Shown here in pieces: positions 8,591 through 17,424 of a stretch of 64,000 nucleotides of DNA. The notes under the pieces are model-generated. The model ran no database searches. It saw only the letters and a list, made by a program, of their open reading frames with translations, and had not been told where the DNA came from. The position numbers were made by a program, and so were the translations under genes. Source of the stretch: Porphyrobacter sp. ULC335 (lineage in GTDB: Bacteria > Pseudomonadota > Alphaproteobacteria > Sphingomonadales > Sphingomonadaceae). Each line of letters opens with the position of its first letter. Positions within the stretch are counted from its first letter, which is position 1. The stretch spans positions 2,418,001 through 2,482,000 of the forward strand of contig NZ_CP078091.1 of the NCBI RefSeq assembly GCF_025917005.1. The letters are read 5' to 3'.

Positions 8591-8790
8591 GCCACGTGAC
8601 GAAACGGTGCGGATCCACCCTTGCGGGCCGAGGCAGCCACCCCCTAACTTGGCTGCCGGGATCCAATCCCAATCGTTCAACCGGTCGCGCTGGCACCCCA
8701 TTGCCAGTCTGCGGTCCGGTCACCCCCTGAACCTGACACCGGGCGGTGTCATTGTTCGGTTGAGAACCCCTTGCGAGAGTTCCAGCGCTC
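8557..8790 (-). ncRNA. Candidate structured non-coding RNA of unknown family
   Basis: The 382-base gap between comF and hisI has no convincing gene but folds strongly. Perfect or near-perfect stems: 8567-8576 with 8581-8590; 8632-8639 with 8650-8657, enclosed by GGATCC at 8611 and 8659; CTGGCA 8690-8695 with 8702-8707, enclosed by CCGG (8681, 8716) and GTTCA 8675 with TGAAC 8728; TGACACC 8734-8740 with 8745-8751; 8764-8769 with 8777-8782. In two stems the only imperfect pair is G-U on the minus strand but A-C on the plus strand, and the last stem has a GAAA loop followed by UUAUGUUUU only on the minus strand. I could not match it to 6S, tmRNA, SRP, RNase P or a riboswitch. Ends are approximate. 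Confidence 0.5.
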
Positions 8791-8939
8791 TTCTTCCACC
8801 GTGCGGCATCGCGCGGAAGATGAAACAGCAAGCGTGCGCATTTTTTGCAGGCCCCTGTTGTCTGCTTGCAACAATCGTCGCATGAGCGACCCGCTTGCGC
8901 CACATTTGGCGCGGGCCTCTCTCTCCGGAGTTGCACGTT

Positions 8940-9335
8940 GTGACTGATGCATCACTTACCACCGAAGAACGCGAAGGCGGTGCGGTCTTTGCCCCGAAAT
9001 TCGATGCCGCCGGGTTGTTGACGGCGGTCGTGGTTGATCATGCGAGTGGCGAAGTGCTGGTGGTCGCGCACATGAATGCCGAGGCGCTGGAGGCCACGCT
9101 TACCACCGGGAAGGTCCATTTCTGGTCGCGGTCGCGTGGTAAGCTCTGGATGAAGGGCGAGACGTCTGGCCATGTGCTTCAGGTGGAATTGATGCTGGTG
9201 GATTGCGATCAGGACGCTTTGGTTATCCGTGCGGTGCCGGCCGGGCCGACCTGCCATACCGGCGCGCGCAGCTGCTTTTATCGCGCGATTGTTGCGGGGG
9301 AGGGCGGGCCTGTACTGGCTCGTACCGACGCTTGA
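8940..9335 (+). CDS. hisI: Phosphoribosyl-AMP cyclohydrolase
   Basis: HisI opens the purine ring of phosphoribosyl-AMP, the third step of histidine biosynthesis, in the cytoplasm. The 131-residue product has the family motifs [32 protein letters not shown] and the metal-binding CDQDALVIR and [14 protein letters not shown] with three conserved cysteines. The GTG at 8940 is chosen because GGAG sits nine bases upstream (8927-8930) and the longer ATG frame from 8895 lacks family similarity. No other his genes are adjacent, so it stands alone here. Its stop overlaps the -35-like element of the next gene. Confidence 0.95.
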   Translation: MTDASLTTEEREGGAVFAPKFDAAGLLTAVVVDHASGEVLVVAHMNAEALEATLTTGKVHFWSRSRGKLWMKGETSGHVLQVELMLVDCDQDALVIRAVPAGPTCHTGARSCFYRAIVAGEGGPVLARTDA

Positions 9336-9360
9336 CGCTCACGTAAACGTAAGGTAGATA
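9332..9360 (+). promoter_or_regulatory. Candidate promoter and MerR operator, possibly leaderless transcript
   Basis: TTGACG (9332-9337) and TAGATA (9355-9360) are 17 bases apart and bracket ACGTAAACGT (9341-9350), two ACGT half-sites around AA. That site resembles operators described for LiuR-type MerR regulators (from memory). The ATG of the regulator is at 9367, about seven bases after the -10, so the mRNA would have almost no leader. Confidence 0.45.
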
Positions 9361-9366
9361 GCGGTC

Positions 9367-9840
9367 ATGGCAACCGCTCCTGCAACCAACGCCGCTTATG
9401 ATGCACCCAAGGATTCGGGGAGCGAATCGCGCCGCAATGGCGCGCATCTCGACCGTCCCGATGTGCATGAGCGCGAGCATTTCGCGATCTCCGATCTCAC
9501 GTCGGAATTCGGCTGCACCGCCCGCGCACTGCGGTTTTATGAGGATGAAGGGCTGATCAATCCGGCCCGCGTCGGCCTCACTCGCGTCTATTCCAAGCGC
9601 GACCGTGCGCGTCTTGCGTGGATCATGCGCGCGAAGAACGTCGGCTTCAGCCTCACCGAAATTCGCGAGATGATCGATCTCTATGATCTTGACGACGGAC
9701 GCGTCGAACAGCGCCGCGTCACGATCGAGAAGTGCCGCGCGCATGTCGCCAAGCTCAAGGCGCAGCGCGATGATATCGATTCGTCGATCAAGGAACTCAC
9801 CGAATTCGTGGCTGAAATCGAGAAGCTCGATTTGCGTTGA
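9367..9840 (+). CDS. MerR family transcriptional regulator (LiuR-like)
   Basis: The 157-residue protein has a typical MerR N-terminal winged helix-turn-helix after an acidic lead: FAISDLTSEFGCTARALRFYEDEGLINPARVG, then the RVYSKRDRARLAWIMRAKNVGFSLTEI segment. The C-terminal half is a coiled-coil dimerisation helix (VAKLKAQRDDIDSSIKEL). No Cys-rich metal-binding loop is present, which fits the branch that controls fatty or branched-chain acyl-CoA degradation rather than metal resistance. Its promoter carries a likely self-operator, and the acyl-CoA dehydrogenase 54 bases downstream is a likely target. The effector is unknown. Confidence 0.9.
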   Translation: MATAPATNAAYDAPKDSGSESRRNGAHLDRPDVHEREHFAISDLTSEFGCTARALRFYEDEGLINPARVGLTRVYSKRDRARLAWIMRAKNVGFSLTEIREMIDLYDLDDGRVEQRRVTIEKCRAHVAKLKAQRDDIDSSIKELTEFVAEIEKLDLR

Positions 9841-9894
9841 GCCGATGAGGCCACACCATTCGCTAACCTGACTGCTCACTAAAGGGATCATGTG

Positions 9895-11700
9895 ATGCCG
9901 ACATATACCGCGCCAACCCGCGACACGCGTTTCATCGTCAACGAGGTTCTCGACTTGGCGAGCTATGGCAATCTGCCTGGCTTCGAAAATGCTACGCCCG
10001 ATATGATTGACACGGTCATCAACGAGGCAGGCAAGTTCTGCGCCGAGGTGCTCGCGCCGGTCAATCAGGCAGGCGACGAACACGGCTGCACTCGCCACGA
10101 AGACGGCTCGGTCACAACGCCCCCGGGTTTCAAGGATGCCTATAATGCCTATGTTGAAAGCGGTTGGGGTACACTCGCGCAGCCTGAAGAGTTCGGCGGA
10201 CAGGGCCTGCCCCATGTTCTCGGCTTCGTGCTTGAGGAATATTCAGGTACGGCAAACCAGGCATTCGCCATGTATCCCGGCCTCACCGCGGGCGCGATCT
10301 CGGCGATCCTTGCCAAGGGTTCTGACGAGCAGAAGGCGGCCTACGTCCCCAAGATGATCTCGGGCGAATGGTCGGGCACGATGAACCTGACCGAGCCGCA
10401 TTGCGGCACCGATCTGGGTATGATCCGCACAAAGGCTGTACCGAACGGCGACGGTTCCTATGCCATCACCGGTACCAAGATTTTCATCTCGGCCGGCGAA
10501 CATGACCTTACCAGCAACATCATCCACCTCGTGCTGGCCAAGACCCCGGGCGCGCCGGATAGCGTCAAAGGCATCTCGCTGTTCATAGTGCCGAAGTTCA
10601 TTCTCGACGAGAATGGCGAACCGGCAGCGCGCAATGGCGTGACCTGCGGATCGATCGAAAAGAAGATGGGCATTCACGGCAACGCTACCTGCCTGCTCAA
10701 CTATGACGGCGCGACCGGCTACATGGTGGGCGAGGAGAACAAGGGCCTCGCCGCGATGTTCATCATGATGAACGCTGCGCGCCTCGGCGTCGGCATTCAG
10801 GGCTATGCCCAGGCGGAAGTCGCCTACCAGAACGCGGTGAACTACGCGCTTGATCGCCGTCAGGGCCGTGCGCTGACCGGCCCCGCCGATCCGGCGGCGA
10901 AGGCCGACCCGATCTTCGTCCACCCTGATGTGCGACGGATGCTGATGGACGCCAAGGTCTTCACTGAATCGATGCGGGCGCTGTGCCTGTGGGGTGCGTT
11001 GCAGGTCGATCTGACCCACAAGGCGCAAACCCCCGAGGAGCGCGAGCAGGCCGATCTGCTGATCGGGCTGATGACCCCGGTCATCAAGGGCTACGGCACC
11101 GACAAGGGCTACGACATCGCCAACAACATGCAGCAGGTCTTTGGTGGCCACGGCTATGTGCGCGAGTGGGGCATGGAGCAGTTCGTGCGCGATAGCCGCA
11201 TCGCCATGATCTACGAAGGTGCCAACGGCGTGCAGGCGATGGACCTGTGCGGGCGCAAGCTCGCCGCCGGCGGTGGAAAGGCGATCCAGGCATTCTTCGC
11301 GATGATCGACGAGGAAATCGCCGCCGCCAAGCAGGTACCTGAACTGGCTTCGGTTGCAGAGCGGCTCGAAAAGGCGCTGGGCGAGCAGAAGGCGGCAACC
11401 ATGTGGTTCATGCAGAACGCGATGGCCAACCCAAACCACCTCGGCGCGGGCGCGCATCATTACATGCACATCATGGGCATCGTGACGCTCGGCTTCTTCT
11501 GGCTGAAGATGGCCAAGGTCGCTCTGGCCAAGCTGGCAGGCGAGCCGGAGGACAAGGCCTTTTACGAGGCGAAGCTCGTCTCGGCCAATTACTACGCCGA
11601 ACGCTTCCTGCCCGATGCAGGTGCACTGCGCCGCAAGCTGGAAGCGGGCAGCGAATACATGATGAAGCTCCCGGCCGAGGCATTCGCCACCGCCGCTTGA
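9895..11700 (+). CDS. Long-type acyl-CoA dehydrogenase (601 aa)
   Basis: FAD-dependent dehydrogenase introducing a 2,3 double bond into an acyl-CoA. At 601 residues it belongs to the long subgroup related to methylmercaptopropionyl-CoA dehydrogenase (DmdC-like), not the 380-residue short-chain type. Visible motifs: MNLTEPHCGTDLGMIRTKA (flavin region), KIFISAGEHD, YGTDKGYDIANNMQQVFGGHGYVREWGMEQFVRDSR, and IYEGANGVQAMDL, where the Glu is the expected catalytic base. An ATG at 9895 follows AAAGGGA. The adjacent MerR regulator suggests control by acyl-CoA metabolites. Substrate unknown; annotation as dmdC would be over-specific. Confidence 0.93.
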   Translation: MPTYTAPTRDTRFIVNEVLDLASYGNLPGFENATPDMIDTVINEAGKFCAEVLAPVNQAGDEHGCTRHEDGSVTTPPGFKDAYNAYVESGWGTLAQPEEFGGQGLPHVLGFVLEEYSGTANQAFAMYPGLTAGAISAILAKGSDEQKAAYVPKMISGEWSGTMNLTEPHCGTDLGMIRTKAVPNGDGSYAITGTKIFISAGEHDLTSNIIHLVLAKTPGAPDSVKGISLFIVPKFILDENGEPAARNGVTCGSIEKKMGIHGNATCLLNYDGATGYMVGEENKGLAAMFIMMNAARLGVGIQGYAQAEVAYQNAVNYALDRRQGRALTGPADPAAKADPIFVHPDVRRMLMDAKVFTESMRALCLWGALQVDLTHKAQTPEEREQADLLIGLMTPVIKGYGTDKGYDIANNMQQVFGGHGYVREWGMEQFVRDSRIAMIYEGANGVQAMDLCGRKLAAGGGKAIQAFFAMIDEEIAAAKQVPELASVAERLEKALGEQKAATMWFMQNAMANPNHLGAGAHHYMHIMGIVTLGFFWLKMAKVALAKLAGEPEDKAFYEAKLVSANYYAERFLPDAGALRRKLEAGSEYMMKLPAEAFATAA

Positions 11701-11721
11701 GTTTGGGCTGAATAGCTAAAG

Positions 11722-11766
11722 AAAAGGGCCGTCCTGCGATCTGCGGGGCGGCCCTTTCGCTTTTGG
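11722..11766. terminator. Bidirectional intrinsic terminator
   Basis: AAAGGGCCG and CGGCCCTTT arms form a strong hairpin, followed by T-rich sequence on the plus strand (TTTCGCTTTT) and, read backwards, on the minus strand (TTTTCTTTAG). It separates the converging acyl-CoA dehydrogenase and M20 genes. Confidence 0.8.
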
Positions 11767-11770
11767 CGCC

Positions 11771-13276
11771 TTACTTTGAGGCCTCTTCGGCAATCACGTA
11801 GAGGTAGTCGATATAGCCCATCGTGACTTCATCAAGGCCGGATACCTTCGGATCGCTGCTTTCGATCAGGAACCATTCGTTGGGAGCATGTGCGCCACCC
11901 CCGCGGCCCAAGCCGAATTGCGAAGCTGGGAGGCTGAGCGGCGGCCCGTTGAAGATCACCCCTGGCCAGCTCCCGGCGTTGCGGGGACGGATGGTGTAGG
12001 GGATGCCCTTTTCGTCGAAGAGCCGCTTCTGCGCGCGGATCAGCACGCTGTCCTCGGCGGTTTCGTTGGGCCCATAGCCGCCCGAGACCGTCACCCGCAC
12101 GTCATCAAAGCCGCGCTTGGCGAGGTGTGCCTGCAATTTGCTGACCGCCTCGGACTTGGTCATATTGGGGACAAGCCGGAATTCCAGTTTTGCCTCGGCG
12201 CGGCCGGGCAGGACCGTCTTGCCGCCTTCTCCCGTATAGCCCGAAACAAGGCCCTGAATGTTGACGGTAGGCTGCGAGAAGAACCGCTCTAGGCTGGTGG
12301 TATAGTCCTCGTCATCAATCCAGCGACCGACGCCGAGAAGTGCTTTCTCCTGCGCTTCCAGTTCCGGCTTCGCGCTCTGTGCGATCAGCTCTCTCTGCCG
12401 CGCGGTCAGTGGCTGGACGTTCTCGAACCAGCCGTCGATTGCGGGGGTGTGCCCGTCATCGGCAACCAGCGTATCGAGCGCCTTGACGAGCCGCCATGCC
12501 GGGCTCTCGATCCGCGCATAGTTGGAGGAGTGGATATCGGTCTTGGGATATTTGTCCGAGGTCTCTCCGCCCACCACGAGCTGGAATTCGACCGCGCCCT
12601 TGGCTCCCAGCGTGATGCCGGCACTGCCGTCGCGGTTCTGGTTGGCGGATGGGATGAACACGCCGACCGCCTTGGCGAGCGCGGCCTGCACCTCGGGTAC
12701 GGCTACGACCTGATCGAAGTGGGTCGAGGCAACCTCTTCCTCGCCCTCTGCTACCAGCACCAGATTGACGGGGAGTGGGTGGCCACTGGCCTGGATTGCC
12801 TTGATCGCCGCGAGGAAGGCCATCTGCGGCCCCTTCTGGTTGACCACGCCGCGACCGACGATGCTCAAGCCTTCACCGGGGCGTTCGACCAGCTTGGCAT
12901 CGAGTGGGGGTGAATTCCATTCTGCGGGATCGAACTGCTTCACGTCATACATGAAGTAGATGCCGACCGTGATCTTGGCTCCCGCATCGAGCGTCGCGAA
13001 CACCGCAGGGACGCCATCGGTGGGGATGATCTTGGCCTGCTGGAAGCCCGCATCCAACGCGAGCTTTCGCATATATTCAGCGCCCTCGGGCGTGCCGCGC
13101 TTCTCGGCCGCAATGGTGGGGAGGGCGACCCAATCCTGAAGGGCTTTCACGGTTTCATCGTGCTGGGCGTCAACCACAGTGACGAGCCGATCGCGCGCGG
13201 GTGTCTCCGCCGCTGCATGCCCCGCCACCAGCGCAAGCGCCGCCACCATACCAAATCCGCTCAACTGTCGCATCAT
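11771..13276 (-). CDS. Exported M20-family metallopeptidase homologue with altered metal ligands
   Basis: The 501-residue product starts with a signal peptide (MMRQLSGFGMVAALALVAGHAAAE) and has the M20 fold. Motifs in order: IYFMYDVKQFDP where the family normally has GHxDV; IVGRGVVNQKGP where it has GxGxxDxKG; VAEGEEEVAS with the usual paired Glu; and a final GGGAHAPNEWF His. The first zinc-ligand His is thus Met and the bridging Asp is Asn, while the two Glu and last His remain. I recall a subgroup with these same substitutions, so it is probably not a decayed gene but a variant with reduced or different metal use. Periplasmic location is likely; substrate unknown. Confidence 0.8.
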   Translation of the reverse strand: MMRQLSGFGMVAALALVAGHAAAETPARDRLVTVVDAQHDETVKALQDWVALPTIAAEKRGTPEGAEYMRKLALDAGFQQAKIIPTDGVPAVFATLDAGAKITVGIYFMYDVKQFDPAEWNSPPLDAKLVERPGEGLSIVGRGVVNQKGPQMAFLAAIKAIQASGHPLPVNLVLVAEGEEEVASTHFDQVVAVPEVQAALAKAVGVFIPSANQNRDGSAGITLGAKGAVEFQLVVGGETSDKYPKTDIHSSNYARIESPAWRLVKALDTLVADDGHTPAIDGWFENVQPLTARQRELIAQSAKPELEAQEKALLGVGRWIDDEDYTTSLERFFSQPTVNIQGLVSGYTGEGGKTVLPGRAEAKLEFRLVPNMTKSEAVSKLQAHLAKRGFDDVRVTVSGGYGPNETAEDSVLIRAQKRLFDEKGIPYTIRPRNAGSWPGVIFNGPPLSLPASQFGLGRGGGAHAPNEWFLIESSDPKVSGLDEVTMGYIDYLYVIAEEASK

Positions 13277-13361
13277 CCGCTCTCTCCCCCGGAATGTCAG
13301 GGTAGAGGTAACACCTGCCAGTGCTTTCGCAACGGCTTTGGCAGGGACGGGAGCTTGAGCT

Positions 13362-13934
13362 CTATTCGAAGCGGCCCATCATCCGCTGCGAGCTGGCCTT
13401 GACCTTGATGCTTTTCGGCGGCGCAGCGGGTCGCTCCCAGAGGCTTGCCGACCGGGCAGCGGCCGGACGCGGGCGCGTTGGCACCGTTGCGGAGGCGGGT
13501 GCGGGGGTAGGGGCGGGTGTCTCCATAACCGGTTCAGGATCGGGCTCCAGTTCCGGTTCGGGTTCGGGCGCTGCTGGTTCGGGTTCAGGCGCCGCCACTT
13601 CGGGTTCCGGCTCAGGCTCGGGCTCGGGAACAGGTTGGGGAGCAGGTGCGACCGGCTTGGCAGGCGCGACTTCGGCAGCAGCTTGTGCCGGTGCCTGTGC
13701 AACAGGAGCGGGAGGCGGAACTGGAGCGGGCGCGGGCGCGGCGGGTTCATCTCCCTCTGCCGCGCCGGCGAGGATCTTCGCCGCCACTTCCTCGATCGTC
13801 CCGACAACCAGCAGTGGCTGCCCGCCAACGATGCCAACATTGGTCTGGCCGTTCTCGCCCGTGCGGAGCCAGGCGACGTTCTCGGCCACGACGAGATAAT
13901 TTCCGCCGCGCGATTCGAGCTTGATGAACTTCAT
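13362..13934 (-). CDS. Pro/Glu-rich protein with FlbD-like N-terminal domain
   Basis: The first 55 residues (MKFIKLESRGGNYLVVAEN, then a TNVGIVGG hairpin and IEEVAAKIL) have the size and pattern of the small FlbD-like beta domain. The remainder is low complexity: a Pro-Ala stretch, then many Glu-Pro pairs (about residues 95-135), then a Pro/Thr/Ala tail ending in a basic segment. Such EP-rich linkers span distance in TonB-like or polar proteins. No signal peptide. The role is unknown, and the N-terminal similarity is a pattern-based call. No flagellar gene is nearby. Confidence 0.7.
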   Translation of the reverse strand: MKFIKLESRGGNYLVVAENVAWLRTGENGQTNVGIVGGQPLLVVGTIEEVAAKILAGAAEGDEPAAPAPAPVPPPAPVAQAPAQAAAEVAPAKPVAPAPQPVPEPEPEPEPEVAAPEPEPAAPEPEPELEPDPEPVMETPAPTPAPASATVPTRPRPAAARSASLWERPAAPPKSIKVKASSQRMMGRFE

Positions 13935-14043
13935 GGGCGCCGTTTCCCGATCAGCTACGCAATTGCGTGAATATCGAAACTCGGGAATAACACGGAGCGG
14001 GTTAAGGAATCGGTTTACGCCATTAGCGGAAAAGCAGTTTCGC

Positions 14044-14751
14044 TCAGAGCGGCGGAGGCGCGACTTCGTCGATCAGGCCCAGTAATGCCGCCCAAGACTG
14101 GCGGTCGGCAGTGGCGTGGTAGGCGGGATTGGCGCTGCCGTCGGGGTTAAGGAGGTTGGTGAAGCCATGATCCACGCCCGCAAATGACATGAATTGCCAG
14201 TCTGCCCCGACCCGGTCCATCTCCTCCCAGAAGGCCAGAACCTCAGTGCGCGGCACGAGCCAGTCCACATCGCCATGGCACACAAGGATACGGGGAGCGA
14301 TGGGTGCGGTCGCCGGCAAGGGCGTTGCGAGCAAGCCATGGAAGCTGGCGACCAGCGCTAGGTCCGCGCCGTCGCGCGCAAGTTCCAGCACCGACATCCC
14401 GCCGAGACAGAACCCGATCGCAATCATCGGCAAGCCGGGGGCTATATCGGCCAGCTTTGTCAGTGTTGCCCGCAATCGCTTGCGCATTGCCACGGGATCG
14501 GCGCGCAGACTGAGCATCGCAGCAAGCGCAGTATCGGCATCATGAGGGGAGTCCGGCCCATAGAAGTCGCCGACGAAGGCCACGCAGCCCGCCTCTGCGA
14601 GCGCAAGCGACTTCGCTTCGACTGCGGGCGTGGTGTTCATGTAAGTCGGGAACACCGCCACCGCGGCCCGCGCTTCGCCTGATGGCCGCGCTAGCCAACC
14701 GGTCAGCGGCGTCGCCCCGTCGGCATATTCAATACGCTCGATCACGCTCAC
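14044..14751 (-). CDS. Dienelactone hydrolase family protein
   Basis: Alpha/beta hydrolase of 235 residues. The nucleophile elbow [13 protein letters not shown] carries Cys, as in dienelactone hydrolases, and the catalytic Asp and His are likely in [10 protein letters not shown] and AGVDHGFTN. The [13 protein letters not shown] region is also typical. The start is a GTG whose first bases overlap the cysK stop (GTGA), so it is translationally coupled as the last gene of an MFS-cysK-hydrolase operon. Substrate unknown; many such proteins are not in aromatic degradation. Confidence 0.88.
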   Translation of the reverse strand: MSVIERIEYADGATPLTGWLARPSGEARAAVAVFPTYMNTTPAVEAKSLALAEAGCVAFVGDFYGPDSPHDADTALAAMLSLRADPVAMRKRLRATLTKLADIAPGLPMIAIGFCLGGMSVLELARDGADLALVASFHGLLATPLPATAPIAPRILVCHGDVDWLVPRTEVLAFWEEMDRVGADWQFMSFAGVDHGFTNLLNPDGSANPAYHATADRQSWAALLGLIDEVAPPPL

Positions 14752-15668
14752 TCCACCGGCAGGAAGTCAGGCACCGAGAGATAGCGCTCACCGGTGTCGT
14801 AGTTGAAGCCGAGCACGCGCGAGCCAGCGGGCAGCTCAGGAAGCTTTGAGGCGATGGCGGCAAGCGTAGCGCCCGAGGAAATACCAACCAGCATCCCTTC
14901 TTCGCGGGCCGCGCGGCGGGCCATTTCCTTGGCTTCCTCAGCATCAACCTTGATCGCGCCGTCGATGACGTTGGTGTGGAGGTTCCCGGGGATGAAGCCT
15001 GCGCCGATACCCTGAATCGGGTGTGGACCGGGCTGACCGCCATTGATCACGGGCGAGAGCGCGGGCTCTACGCCATAGGCCTTCAATGCCGGCCAATGCT
15101 TCTTCAGTTCCTCGGCGCATCCGGTCAGGTGACCGCCAGTACCCACGCCGGTTATCATCACATCAATCGGCGAATCGGCAAAGTCGGCAAGGATTTCATG
15201 CGCAGTGGTGCGCGCGTGGATCGCGGGGTTGGCAGCGTTATCGAATTGGCTCGGCATCCACGCTCCGGCGGTTTGAGCGACCAGTTCCATAGCGCGCTCG
15301 ATCGCGCCCTTCATGCCGCGTTCCCGGGGCGTGAGGTCGAAGCTCGCACCATAGGCCAGCATCAACCGGCGGCGCTCGATCGACATCGATTCGGGCATCA
15401 CCAGCACCAGCTTGTAGCCCTTGACCGCAGCGACCATCGCCAGCCCGATCCCGGTGTTGCCGCTGGTCGGCTCGACAATGGTGCCGCCGGGCTTGAGTGC
15501 ACCGCTCGCTTCTGCGTCCTCGACCATGGCGAGCGCGATGCGGTCCTTGATCGACCCGCCGGGATTGGCGCGTTCGGACTTCACCCAGACATCGTGATCG
15601 GGAAACAGCCGGGCGAGGCGGATATGCGGGGTGCCGCCGATGGTGGCGAGGATGTTGTCAGCCTTCAT
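14748..15668 (-). CDS. cysK: Cysteine synthase (O-acetylserine sulfhydrylase)
   Basis: PLP enzyme joining O-acetylserine and sulfide to cysteine. The 306-residue product has the PLP lysine in [12 protein letters not shown] (Lys41), the [14 protein letters not shown] phosphate/substrate loop, the [11 protein letters not shown] phosphate-binding loop and [14 protein letters not shown] at 15668, overlapping the upstream MFS stop by four bases (ATGA). The annotated frame could be extended upstream but that part is antisense-like. A cysteine synthase between a transporter and a hydrolase is unusual for a housekeeping copy; specialised use is possible but not shown. Confidence 0.95.
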   Translation of the reverse strand: MKADNILATIGGTPHIRLARLFPDHDVWVKSERANPGGSIKDRIALAMVEDAEASGALKPGGTIVEPTSGNTGIGLAMVAAVKGYKLVLVMPESMSIERRRLMLAYGASFDLTPRERGMKGAIERAMELVAQTAGAWMPSQFDNAANPAIHARTTAHEILADFADSPIDVMITGVGTGGHLTGCAEELKKHWPALKAYGVEPALSPVINGGQPGPHPIQGIGAGFIPGNLHTNVIDGAIKVDAEEAKEMARRAAREEGMLVGISSGATLAAIASKLPELPAGSRVLGFNYDTGERYLSVPDFLPVE

Positions 15669-16930
15669 GTCGATACCTCTTTCTTGAGCTCTTGCGGCTC
15701 GAAGCTGCGGGCGCGGCGCAGTTCGGGGAAGTACCACGCCCAGATCAATGTCACGAATATCGCACCCGCACCGCCGAATACAACCGCTCCGACCGCTCCG
15801 AGGAGCGCTGCGGCAAGACCCGACTGCATCTCGCCCAATTCGTTGGAGGCAGAAATGGCAAGCCCGGAGATCGACGACACTCGGCCGCGCTTGTCGTCTG
15901 GCGTGAACAACTGGACCAGCGAACTGCGAATGAAGACCGAAACCATATCGACAGCGCCCATCGCCGCGAGGATTGCCAGCGACACGATGAAGCTGCGCGA
16001 AAAGGCAAAGGCAATCGTCAGCGCTCCAAAGCCCGCGACGGCCCAGAGCATCTTGACCCCGACCTCGCGTTGGAGCGGGCGGAACGACAGCCACAGCGCG
16101 ACGCTTGCCGCGCCCAGCGCCGGAGCTGCACGCATCAGGCCCAGACCCTCCGGCCCCACAAACAGGATGTCGCGCGCAAATACCGGTAGCAGCGCAGTCG
16201 CTCCGGCCAGAAGCACGGCAAACAGATCGAGCGTGATGCACCCCAGCAGGAACCGCTCGCGCCAGACATAAGCCAACCCCTCGCCAATCTGCTTAACCGG
16301 CTTCAATGGCGGCCCCTCATGCTTGGCACGGATCGGGCGAACGGTCAGGATGAGAAGCATCGCCGCCCCGAGCAGAACCGCCGAAAGCGCGTGGGGCAGC
16401 CATTCGGCCTGCGCGAAGATCAGTCCGCCCACTGCGGGACCCGCCACGCTCGCGGTTTGCCAGGCGATCGAGGAGAGCGCGATGGCGCGCGGCAGCAGTG
16501 CAGGGGGCACAATGTTGGGAGCAATCGCGCTCATCGACGGCCCAACAAACACCCGCGCCGCGCCATGCGCTGCGGCGAGCGCGAACAGGATCGGCAAGGT
16601 TAGCGCATCAGTCCATGTCGTGATCGCCAGAACCACTGCCACGCACCCGTCGATACCATTGGCAAAGGCCGCGACATGGCGCCGGTCGAACCGGTCGGCG
16701 GCAAGGCCGGCAACCGGCGTAAGCAGGAATAGCGGGACGAATTGCGCAAGGCCCAGCAAGCCAAGCTGGAACGAAGCTTCGGCCACGCTCATCCCGTAAT
16801 CGTCGCGCGCGATCGCGTAGAGCTGGTAGCCGAGCAGCACCACCATCGACATCGTGGCGAACACGCCCATGAAGCGGGCTAGCCAGTAACGCCGGTAATC
16901 ACCGATCTGGAGCGGGGAGGTGGGTTCCAT
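15665..16930 (-). CDS. MFS transporter of the EntS-like (MFS_3) type
   Basis: The 421-residue inner-membrane protein has about 12 hydrophobic segments and the features of the MFS_3/EntS exporter branch: [16 protein letters not shown] near the N-terminus, [12 protein letters not shown] in the first cytoplasmic loop, and [15 protein letters not shown] in the second half. It is the first gene of a coupled operon (overlapping stops and starts with cysK, then the dienelactone hydrolase). Export of a thiol, cysteine derivative or small metabolite is conceivable, but the substrate cannot be read from sequence. Confidence 0.88.
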   Translation of the reverse strand: MEPTSPLQIGDYRRYWLARFMGVFATMSMVVLLGYQLYAIARDDYGMSVAEASFQLGLLGLAQFVPLFLLTPVAGLAADRFDRRHVAAFANGIDGCVAVVLAITTWTDALTLPILFALAAAHGAARVFVGPSMSAIAPNIVPPALLPRAIALSSIAWQTASVAGPAVGGLIFAQAEWLPHALSAVLLGAAMLLILTVRPIRAKHEGPPLKPVKQIGEGLAYVWRERFLLGCITLDLFAVLLAGATALLPVFARDILFVGPEGLGLMRAAPALGAASVALWLSFRPLQREVGVKMLWAVAGFGALTIAFAFSRSFIVSLAILAAMGAVDMVSVFIRSSLVQLFTPDDKRGRVSSISGLAISASNELGEMQSGLAAALLGAVGAVVFGGAGAIFVTLIWAWYFPELRRARSFEPQELKKEVST

Positions 16931-17006
16931 CGTGCCAGCGCCATGGCAGGCGTTTGCGATGCTGCCAAGCTGGCGAAACTTGCCGCCCTGTCAGCCAGGC
17001 TATTCC

Positions 17007-17345
17007 TTAGCGGGAACGGCGCAGGCGCGGGTTGGGCTGAAGCTGGTCGATAATTGCAACGAAATCGTCGAGCCGGATGATCCGTTCGAACTGGAAGCCG
17101 GCGCGGGTATCGCGCGTCCATATGACATAGGCTTCGATGCGGCCCACCACGGGCAAGCGGATGATGATGCGGTCACCGCGTTGCAGTTGGCCCGCATTGT
17201 CGACCATGAAGCCATGGGCGGACAGGTTGCAGATGTGCAGGTGCAGGTCGCCGTGCACGAAGTGCTCGACGATTGCGGGAAAATCGACCGGATGCCGCGC
17301 CGCTCGGCGCAGATCGGTCACACTGAGGTTAGCTCCACCCGACAC
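17007..17345 (-). CDS. PilZ domain protein, single domain
   Basis: The roughly 110-residue protein carries both c-di-GMP binding motifs of PilZ domains: an RxxxR element (RRAAR) at the start and the NLSAHG version of (D/N)xSxxG about 30 residues on, then the VVGRIEAYVIWTRD strands. Start is uncertain: GTG at 17345 has GGAAGGA nine bases upstream, and an in-frame GTG at 17321 has GGAG nine bases upstream. No partner domain is fused, so it probably acts as a c-di-GMP-dependent adaptor. Target unknown. Confidence 0.88.
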   Translation of the reverse strand: MSGGANLSVTDLRRAARHPVDFPAIVEHFVHGDLHLHICNLSAHGFMVDNAGQLQRGDRIIIRLPVVGRIEAYVIWTRDTRAGFQFERIIRLDDFVAIIDQLQPNPRLRRSR

Positions 17346-17424
17346 GCGCTGCGATCCTTCCGTCCGCTTGGGCCAAGTGGACGAGATGCCGCAGAAAGGC
17401 TGACAATTGGTAAAGGCCGCGCCC

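Noticed and set aside
13321-13899. Gly/Ser-rich plus-strand frame (SGSGSGSG stretches)
   Set aside because: It is the complement of the Glu-Pro repeats in the minus-strand gene.
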